This document shows positions 52,984-62,854 of a DNA stretch of 64,000 bases, piece after piece (the stretch's first letter is position 1; each line of letters opens with the position of its first letter). Position numbers and translations under genes: made by a program. The notes beneath the pieces were generated by a model. The model was not told the DNA's origin. It made no database searches and saw only the letters and a program-made list of their open reading frames with translations. This stretch comes from Ptiloglossa arizonensis (Eukaryota > Arthropoda > Insecta > Hymenoptera > Colletidae), in contig NW_027478385.1 of the NCBI RefSeq assembly GCF_051014685.1, positions 868,001 to 932,000 of the forward strand, in the 5' to 3' direction.

Positions 52984-55900
52984 CTATATGGGAGTCTGAA
53001 GTTAAGGAATGGTTGAGAAACCATCAAAACTTTCGCACGTCTGATACTCGAAACCAATAACGACAATGGCCTAGGGGAAAAGTACACACATCATATTAGT
53101 CGGGCGAGTTTCTACTTTTAGATGCAACAGGAATTTCTCGAGTTCGTCTATCCGTTCGCGAGATATGGGAGTTTGATGTTAAGGATTGGTTGGGAAGCCA
53201 CCAAAATTTTCGCTAGTCTGATACTCGAAACCAATAACTGGAATAGCCTAGGAGAAAAGTACACACACCATTGTAATCGGGCGAGTTTCTGCTTTCAGAT
53301 GCAAGAGGAAATTCTCGAGTTCGTCAATCCGTTCGCGGGATATGGGAGTTTGAAGTTAAGGAATGGTTGAGAAACCATCAAAATTTTCGCAAGTCTGAAA
53401 CTCGAAACCAATAACAACAATGGCCTAGGGGAAAAGTACAGACAGCATATTAATCGGGCGAGTTTCTACTTTCATTTGCAACAGGAGTTTCTCGAGTTCG
53501 TCACTCCGTTCGCGAGATATGGGAGTTTGAAGTTAAGGAACGGTTGAGAAACCATCAAAGTTTTCGCAAGTCTGCTACGCGAAACCAATAACTGATACGG
53601 CCTAGGGGAAAAATACCCATAGCGTTGTAAGCGGGCGAGTTTCTACTTTCAGATGCAACAGGAATTTCTCGAGTTCCTCAATCCTTTCGCGAGATATGGG
53701 AGTTCGAAGTCAAGGAATGGTTGAGAAACCATCAAACTTTTCGCAAGTCTGATATTCGAAACCATTAACTACAATGTCCTAGGGGAAAAGTACACACACC
53801 ATATTAATCGGGCGAGTTTCTACTTTCAGATGCAACAGTAATTTCTCGAGTTCGTCAATCCGTTCGCGGGATATGGGAGTTTGAAGTTAAGGAATGGTTG
53901 AGAAACCATCAAAATTTTCGCAAGTCTGATACTCGAAACCAATAACAACAATGGCCTAGGGGAAAAGTACACACATCATATTAATCGTGCGAGTTTCTAC
54001 TTTCAGATGCAACAGGAATTTCTCGAGTTCGTCTATCCGTTCGCGAGATATGGGAGTTTGAAGTTATCGAATGGTTGAGAAACCATCCAACTTTTCGCAA
54101 GTCTGTTACTCGAAACCATTAACTACAATGGCCTAGGGGAAAAGTACACACACCATATTAATCGGGCGAGTTTCTACTTTCAGATGCAACAGTAATTTCT
54201 CGAGTTCGTCAATCCGTTCGCGCTATATGGGAGTTTGAAGTTAAGGAATGGTTGAGAAACCATCAAAATTTTCGCAAGTCTGATACTCCAAACCAATAAC
54301 AACAATGGCCAGGGGAAAAGTATACACATCTTATTAATCTGGCGAGTTTCTACTTTCAGATGCAACAGGAATTTCTCGAGTTCGTCTATCCGTTCGCGAG
54401 ATATGGGAGTTTGATGTTAAGGATTGGTTGGGAAACCATCAAAATTTTCGCAAGTCTGGTACTCGAAACCAATAAGTGGAATGGCCTAGGGGAAAAGTAC
54501 ACACACCATTGTAAACGAGCGAGTTTCTACTTTCAGATGCAACAGGAAATTCTCGAGTTCGTCAATCCGTTCGCTGGATATGGGAGTTTGAAGTTAAGGA
54601 ATGGTTGAGAAACCATCAATGTTTTCGCAAGTCTGAAACTCGAAACCAATAACAACAATGCTCTAGGGGAAAAGTACACACATCGTATTAGTCGGGCGAG
54701 TTTTAAATTTTAGATGCAACAGGAATTTCTCGAGTTCGTCTATCCGTTCGCGAGATATGGGAGTTTGAAGTTAAGGAATGGTTGAGAAACCATCAAAGTT
54801 TTCGCAAGTCTGTTACTCGAAACCATCAACTGAAACGGCCTAGGGGAAAAATACCCATACCGTTGTAATCGGGCGAGTTTCTACTTTCAGATGCAATAGA
54901 AATTTCTCGAGTTCCTCAATTCGTTCGCGAGATATGGGGATTTGAAGTTAAGGAATGGTTGAGAAACCATCAAACTTTTCGCAAGTCTGATACTCGAAAC
55001 CAATAACTACAATGGCCTAGGGGAAAAGTACATATACCGTTGTAATCGTGCGAGTTTCTACTTTCAGATGCAACAGGAATTTCTCGAGTTCGTCAATGCG
55101 TTCGCGAAATATGGGGTTTTGAAGTTGAGGAATGGTTGAGAAGCCATCAAAATTTTCGCAAGTCTGTTACTCGAAACCAATAACTACAATGGCCTAGGGG
55201 AAAAGTACACACACCATATTAATCGGGCGAGTTTCTACTTTCAGATGCAACAGGAATTTCTCGAGTTCGTCTATACGTTCGCGAGACATGGGAGTTTGAA
55301 GTGAAGGAATGGTTGAGAAACCATCAAAGTTTTCGCAAGTCTATTACTCGAAACCTATAACTGAAACGGCCTAGGGGAAAAATACCCATAGCGTTGTAAG
55401 CGGGCGAGTTTCTGCTTTCAGATGCAACAGGAATTTCTCGAGTTCGTCAACGCGTTCGCGGGATATGGGAGTTTGAAGTTAAGGAATGGTTGAGAAACCA
55501 TTAAAAGTTTCGCAAGTCTGATACTCGAAACCATTAACTACAATGGCCTAGGGGAAAAGTACACACACCATATTAATCGGGCGAGTTTCTACTTTTAGAT
55601 GCAACAGGAATTTCTCGAGTTCTTCAATCCGTTCGCGCTATATGGGAGTTTGAACTTAAGGAATGGTTGAGAAACCATCAAAATTTTCGCAAGTCTGATA
55701 CTCGAAACAAATAACTGGAATGGCCTAGGGGAAGCGTACACACACCGTTGTAACCGTGCGATTTTCTACTTTCAGATGCAACAGGAATTTCTCGAGTTCG
55801 TCTATCCGTTCGCGAGATATGGGAGTTTGAAGTTAAGGAATGGTTGAGAAACCATCAAAGTTTTCGCAAGTCTGTTACTCGAAACCATCAACTGAAACGG

Positions 55901-57546
55901 CCTAGGGGAAAAATACCCATACCGTTGTAATCGGGCGAGTTTCTACTTTCAGATGCAATAGAAATTTCTCGAGTTCCTCAATTCGTTCGCGAGATATGGG
56001 GATTTGAAGTTGAGGAATGGTTGAGAAACCATCAAACTTTTCGCAAGTCTGATACTCGAAACCAATAACTACAATGGCCTAGGGGAAAAGTACACATACC
56101 GTTGTAATCGTGCGAGTTTCTACTTTCAGATGCAACAGGAATTTCTCGAGTTCGTCAATGCGTTCGCGAAATATGGGGTTTTGAAGTTGAGGAATGGTTG
56201 AGAAGCCATCAAAATTTTCGCAAGTCTGTTACTCGAAACCAATAACTACAATGGCCTAGGGGAAAAGTACACACACCATATTAATCGGGCGAGTTTCTAC
56301 TTTCAGATGCAACAGGAATTTCTCGAGTTTGTCTATACGTTCGCGAGACATGGGAGTTTGAAGTGAAGGAATGGTTGAGAAACCATCAAAGTTTTCGCAA
56401 GTCTATTACTCGAAACCTATAACTGAAACGGCCTAGGGGAAAAATACCCATAGCGTTGTAAGCGGGCGAGTTTCTGCTTTCAGATGCAACAGGAATTTCT
56501 CGAGTTCGTCAACGCGTTCGCGGGATATGGGAGTTTGAATTTAAGGAATGGTTGAGAAACCATCAAAAGTTTCGCAAGTCTGATACTCGAAACCATTAAC
56601 TACAATGGCCTAGGGGAAAAGTACACACACCATATTAATCGGGCGAGTCTCTACTTTCAGGTGCAACAGGAATTTCTCGAGATCTTCAATCCGTTCGCGC
56701 TATATGGGAGTTTGAACTTAAGGAATGGTTGAGAAACCATCAAAATTTTCGCAAGTCTGATACTCGAAACCAATAACAACAATGGCCTAGGGGAAACGTA
56801 CATACATCATATTAATCGGGCGAGTTTCTACTTTTAGATGCAACAGGAATTTCTCGAGTTCGTCTATCCGTTCGCGAGATATAGGAGTTTGATATTAAGG
56901 ATTTGTAGGGAAACCATCAAAATTTTCGCAAGTCTGGAACTCGAAACCAATAACTTGAATGGTCCAGGGGAAAAGTACACAAACCATTGTAATCGGGCGA
57001 GTTTCTACTTTCCGATGCAACAGGAATTTCTCGATTTCGTCAATCCGTTCGCGAGATATGGGAGTTTGAAATTAAGGAATGGTTGAAAAACCATCAAAAT
57101 TTTCGCAAGTCTGATACCCGAAACCAATAACTACTATGGCCTAGGGGAAAAGTACACACACCATATTAATCGGGCGAGTTTCAACTTTCAGATGCAACAG
57201 GAATTTCTCGAGTTCGTCAATCCGTTCGCGAAATATGGGGGTTTGAAGTCAAGGAATGGTTGAGAAACCATCAAAATTTTCGCAGGTCTGGTACTCGAAA
57301 CCAATAACTGGAATGGCCTAGGGGAATAGTACACACACCATTGTAATCGGGCGAGTTTCTGCTTTCAGATGCAACAGGAATTTCTCGAGTTCGTCAATCC
57401 GTTCGCGGGATATGGGAGTTTGGTGTTAAGGAAAGGTTGAGAAACCATCAAAATTTTCGCAAGTCTGATACTCGAAAACAATAACAACAACGGCCTAGGG
57501 GAAAAGTAAACACACCATATTAATCGGGCGAGTCTCTACTTTCAGG
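52984..57546 (+). repeat. Mixed zone with a six-monomer duplication
   Basis: Monomers with TTGATGTTAAGGATTGGTTGG, CGCTATATGGG and AATACCCATA alternate. About 54720-55708 matches 55782-56770 at 1,062 bp. Markers are CCATCAACTGAAACGG, GGGGATTTGAAG, GGGGTTTTGAAGTTGAGG and CAACGCGTTCGCGGG. The filler from 55709 (AATAACTGGAATGGCC, GGGGAAGCGTAC, CCGTGCGATTTTC) matches 59602 onward at 3,893 bp, linking this zone to the fifteen-monomer units. No gene is present. Confidence 0.84.
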
Positions 57547-60200
57547 TGCAACAGGAATTTCTCGAGTTCGTCAATCCGTTCGCGCTATATGGGAATTTGA
57601 AGTTAAGGAATGGTTGAGAAACCATCAAAATTTTCGCATGTCTGATACTCGAAACCAATAACAACAATGGCCTAGGGGAAACGTACACGCATCATATTAA
57701 TCGGGCGAGTTTCTACTTTTAGATGCAACAGGAATTTCTCGAGTTCGCCTATCCGTTCGCGAGATATAGGAGTTTGATATTAAGGATTGGTTGGGAAACC
57801 ATCAAAATTTTCGCAAGTCTGGTACTCGAAACCAATAACTTGAATGGCCTAGGGGAAAAGTACACAAACCATTGTAATCGGGCGAGTTTCTACTTTCCGA
57901 TGCAATAGGAAATTCCCGAGTTCGTCAATCCGTTCGCGGGATATGTGAGTTTGAAGTTAAGGAATGGTTGAGAAACCACCAAAATTTTCGCAAGTCTGAT
58001 ACTCGAAACCAATAACTACAGTGGCCTAGGGCAAAAGTACACACACCATATTAATCGGGCGAGTTTCTACTTTCAGATGCAACAGGAATTTCTCGAGTTC
58101 GTATATCCGTTGGCGAGATATGGGTGTGTGAAGTTAAGGAATGGTTGAGAAACCATCGAACTTTTCGCAAGTCTGTTACTCGAAACCAATAACTGGAACG
58201 GCCTAGGAGAGAAATACACATACCGTCGTAATCGGGCGAGTTTCTACTTTCAGGTGCAACAGGAATTTCTCGAGTTCGTCAATCCCTTCGCGATATATGG
58301 GAGTTTGAAGTTAAGGAATGGTTGAGAAACCATCAAAATTTCCCAAGTCTGATACTCCAAACCAATAACAACAATGGCCTAGGGGAAAACTACACACATC
58401 GTATTAGCCGGGCGAGTTTCTACTTTTAGATGCAACAGGAATTTCTCGAGTTCGTCAATCCGTTCGCGATATATGGGAGTTTGAAGTTAAGGAATGGTTG
58501 AGAAACCATCAAAATTTTCGCAAGTCTGATACTCGAAATCAATAACAACAATGGCCTAGGGAAAAACTACACACATCGTATTAGCCGGGCGAGTTTCTAC
58601 TTTTAGATGCAACAGGAATTTCTCGAGTTCGTCTATCCGTTCGCGAGATATGGGAGTTAGAAGTTAAGGAATGGTTGAGAAACCATCCAACTTTTCGCAA
58701 GTCTGATACTCGAAACCAATAACTGGAACGGCCTAGGAGAGAAATACACATACCGTCGTAATCGGGCGAGTTTCTACTTTCAGGTGCAACAGGAATTTCT
58801 CGAGTTCGTCAATCCCTTCGCGATATATGGGAGTTTGAAGTTAAGGAATGGTTGAGAAACCATCAAAATTTTCGCAAGTCTGATACTCGAAACCAATAAC
58901 AACAATGGCCTAGGTGAAAACTACACACATCGTATTAGCCGGGCGAGTTTCTACTTTTAGATGCAACAGGAATTTCTCGAGTTCGTCAATCCGTTCGCGA
59001 TATATGAGAGTTTGAAGTTAAGTAATGGTTGAGAAACCATCAAAATTTTCGCAAGTCTGATACTCGAAACCAATAACAACAATGGCCTAGGGGAAAACTA
59101 CACACATCGTATTAGCCGGGCGAGTTTCTACTTTTAGATGCAACAGGAATTTCTCGAGTTCGTCTATACGTTCGCTAGATATGGGAGTTTGATGTTAAGG
59201 ATTGGTTGGGGAACCATAAAAATTTTCGCAAGTCTGATACTCGAAACCAATAACTGGAATGGCCTAGAGGAAAGGTACACACACCATTGTAATCGGGCGA
59301 GTTTCTGCTTTCACATGCAACAGGAATTTCTCAAGTTCGTCGATCCGTTCGCGGGATATGGGAGTTTGAAGTTAAGAAATGGTTGGGAAACCATCAAAAG
59401 TTTCGCAAGTCTGATACTCGAAACCAATAACTGGAACGGCCTAGGGGAAAAATACACACACCATATTAATGGGGCGAGTTTCTACTTTCAGATGCATCAG
59501 GAATTTCTCGAGTTCGTCTATCCGTTCGCGAGATATGGGAGTTTGATGTTAAGAAATAGTTGGGAAACCATCAAAACTTTCGCAAGTCTGATACTCGAAA
59601 CAAATAACTGGAATGGCCTAGGGGAAGCGTACACACACCGTTGTAACCGTGCGATTTTCTACTTTCAGATGCAACAGGAATTTCTCGAGTTCGTCAGTCC
59701 GTTCGCGAGATATGGGAATTAGAAGTTAAGGAATGGTTGAGAAACCATCCAAATTTTCGCAAGTCTGATACTCGAAACCAATAACTGGAACGGCCTAGGA
59801 GAGAAATACACATACCGTCGTAATCGGGCGAGTTTCTACCTTCAGATGCAGCAGGAATTTCTCGAGTTCGTCAATCCGATCGCGAGATATTGGAGTTTGA
59901 AGTTAAGGAATGGTTGAGAAACCATCAAAATTTTCGCAAATCTGATACTCGAAACCCGTAACTACAATGGCCTGGGGGAAAAGTACAAAAGCCATATTAA
60001 TCGGGCGAGTTTCTACTTACAGATGCAACAGGAATCTCTCGAGTTCGTCTATCCGTTCGCGAAATATGGGAGTTGGAAGTTAAGGTATGGTTGAGAAACC
60101 ATCAAAACTTTCGCAAGTCTGATACTCGAAATCAATAACTACAATGGCCTAGGGGAAAAGTACACACGCCATATTAATCGGGCGAGTTTCAACTTTCAGA
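57547..60200 (+). repeat. Fifteen-monomer higher-order unit, copy 1 (2,654 bp)
   Basis: Matches 60201-62854 at exactly 2,654 bp (15 x 177 less 1). Markers are ATATAGGAGTTTGATATTAAGG, split here as ATATAGGAG and TTTGATATTAAGG, then CCGTTGGCGAG, CCTAGGAGAGAAATACAC with CCGTCGTAATCGGG, CATCGTATTAGCCGGG, TTCGCGATATATGG and AAACCCGTAACTAC. Within it, the stretch from 58205 recurs at 58735 (530 bp, three monomers), so a trimer duplication is nested inside. The unit has an indel in AAAATTTCCCAAG near 58340. Confidence 0.9.
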
Positions 60201-62854
60201 TGCAACAGGAATTTCTCGAGTTCGTCAATCCGTTCGCGCTATATGGGAATTTGAAGTTAAGGAATGGTTGAGAAACCATCAAAATTTTCGCATGTCTGAT
60301 ACTCGAAACCAATAACAACAATGGCCTAGGGGAAACGTACACACATCATATTAATCGGGCGAGTTTCTACTTTTAGATGCAACAGGAATTTCTCGAGTTC
60401 GTCTATCCGTTCGCGAGATATAGGAGTTTGATATTAAGGATTGGTTGGGAAACCATCAAAATTTTCGCAAGTCTGGTACTCGAAACCAATAACTTGAATG
60501 GCCTAGGGGAAAAGTACACAAACCATTGTAATCGGGCGAGTTTCTACTTTCCGATGCAATAGGAAATTCCCGAGTTCGTCAATCCGTTCGCGGGATATGT
60601 GAGTTTGAAGTTAAGGAATGGTTGAGAAACCACCAAAATTTTCGCAAGTCTGATACTCGAAACCAATAACTACAGTGGCCTAGGGCAAAAGTACACACAC
60701 CATATTAATCGGGCGAGTTTCTACTTTCAGATGCAACAGGAATTTCTCGAGTTCGTCTATCCGTTGGCGAGATATGGGTGTGTGAAGTTAAGGAATGGTT
60801 GAGAAACCATCGAACTTTTCGCAAGTCTGTTACTCGAAACCAATAACTGGAACGGCCTAGGAGAGAAATACACATACCGTCGTAATCGGGCGAGTTTCTA
60901 CTTTCAGGTGCAACAGGAATTTCTCGAGTTCGTCAATCCCTTCGCGATATATGGGAGTTTGAAGTTAAGGAATGGTTGAGAAACCATCAAAATTTCCCAA
61001 GTCTGATACTCCAAACCAATAACAACAATGGCCTAGGGGAAAACTACACACATCGTATTAGCCGGGCGAGTTTCTACTTTTAGATGCAACAGGAATTTCT
61101 CGAGTTCGTCAATCCGTTCGCGATATATGGGAGTTTGAAGTTAAGGAATGGTTGAGAAACCATCAAAATTTTCGCAAGTCTGATACTCGAAATCAATAAC
61201 AACAATGGCCTAGGGAAAAACTACACACATCGTATTAGCCGGGCGAGTTTCTACTTTTAGATGCAACAGGAATTTCTCGAGTTCGTCTATCCGTTCGCGA
61301 GATATGGGAGTTAGAAGTTAAGGAATGGTTGAGAAACCATCCAACTTTTCGCAAGTCTGATACTCGAAACCAATAACTGGAACGGCCTAGGAGAGAAATA
61401 CACATACCGTCGTAATCGGGCGAGTTTCTACTTTCAGGTGCAACAGGAATTTCTCGAGTTCGTCAATCCCTTCGCGATATATGGGAGTTTGAAGTTAAGG
61501 AATGGTTGAGAAACCATCAAAATTTTCGCAAGTCTGATACTCGAAACCAATAACAACAATGGCCTAGGTGAAAACTACACACATCGTATTAGCCGGGCGA
61601 GTTTCTACTTTTACGTGCAACAGGAATTTCTCGAGTTCGTCAATCCGTTCGCGATATATGAGAGTTTGAAGTTAAGTAATGGTTGAGAAACCATCAAAAT
61701 TTTCGCAAGTCTGATACTCGAAACCAATAACAACAATGGCCTAGGGGAAAACTACACACATCGTATTAGCCGGGCGAGTTTCTACTTTTAGATGCAACAG
61801 GAATTTCTCGAGTTCGTCTATACGTTCGCTAGATATGGGAGTTTGATGTTAAGGATTGGTTGGGGAACCATAAAAATTTTCGCAAGTCTGATACTCGAAA
61901 CCAATAACTGGAATGGCCTAGAGGAAAGGTACACACACCATTGTAATCGGGCGAGTTTCTGCTTTCACATGCAACAGGAATTTCTCAAGTTCGTCGATCC
62001 GTTCGCGGGATATGGGAGTTTGAAGTTAAGAAATGGTTGGGAAACCATCAAAAGTTTCGCAAGTCTGATACTCGAAACCAATAACTGGAACGGCCTAGGG
62101 GAAAAATACACACACCATATTAATGGGGCGAGTTTCTACTTTCAGATGCATCAGGAATTTCTCGAGTTCGTCTATCCGTTCGCGAGATATGGGAGTTTGA
62201 TGTTAAGAAATAGTTGGGAAACCATCAAAACTTTCGCAAGTCTGATACTCGAAACAAATAACTGGAATGGCCTAGGGGAAGCGTACACACACCGTTGTAA
62301 CCGTGCGATTTTCTACTCTCAGATGCAACAGGAATTTCTCGAGTTCGTCAGTCCGTTCGCGAGATATGGGAATTAGAAGTTAAGGAATGGTTGAGAAACC
62401 ATCCAACTTTTCGCAAGTCTGATACTCGAAACCAATAACTGGAACGGCCTAGGAGAGAAATACACATACCGTCGTAATCGGGCGAGTTTCTACCTTCAGA
62501 TGCAGCAGGAATTTCTCGAGTTCGTCAATCCGATCGCGAGATATTGGAGTTTGAAGTTAAGGAATGGTTGAGAAACCATCAAAATTTTCGCAAATCTGAT
62601 AATCGAAACCCGTAACTACAATGGCCTAGGGGAAAAGTACACAAGCCATATTAATCGGGCGAGTTTCTACTTACAGATGCAACAGGAATCTCTCGAGTTC
62701 GTCTATCCGTTCGCGAAATATGGGAGTTGGAAGTTAAGGTATGGTTGAGAAACCATCAAAACTTTCGCAAGTCTGATACTCGAAATCAATAACTACAATG
62801 GCCTAGGGGAAAAGTACACACGCCATATTAATCGGGCGAGTCTCTACTTTCAGG
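60201..62854 (+). repeat. Fifteen-monomer higher-order unit, copy 2
   Basis: Roughly ten substitutions separate it from copy 1. Examples: GTCTATCCG near 60394 for GCCTATCCG, TTTTACGTGC near 61612 for TTTTAGATGC, CTACTCTCAG near 62307 for CTACTTTCAG, GATAATCG near 62600 for GATACTCG, and CCTAGGGG near 62624 for CCTGGGGG. That is above 99% identity. Its left flank reads GTTTCAACTTTCAGATG, whereas its right end reads GTCTCTACTTTCAGGTG like the flank of copy 1. Confidence 0.9.

Noticed and set aside
59138..62376. 194-residue open frames at 59138-59722 and 61792-62376, and 141-residue frames at 47110 and 50999
   Set aside because: They are tandem 59-residue repeats of the satellite read in frame, interrupted only where the recurrent TGA at monomer positions 70-72 is mutated. 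No upstream gene signals, and the same sequence is noncoding in most monomers.
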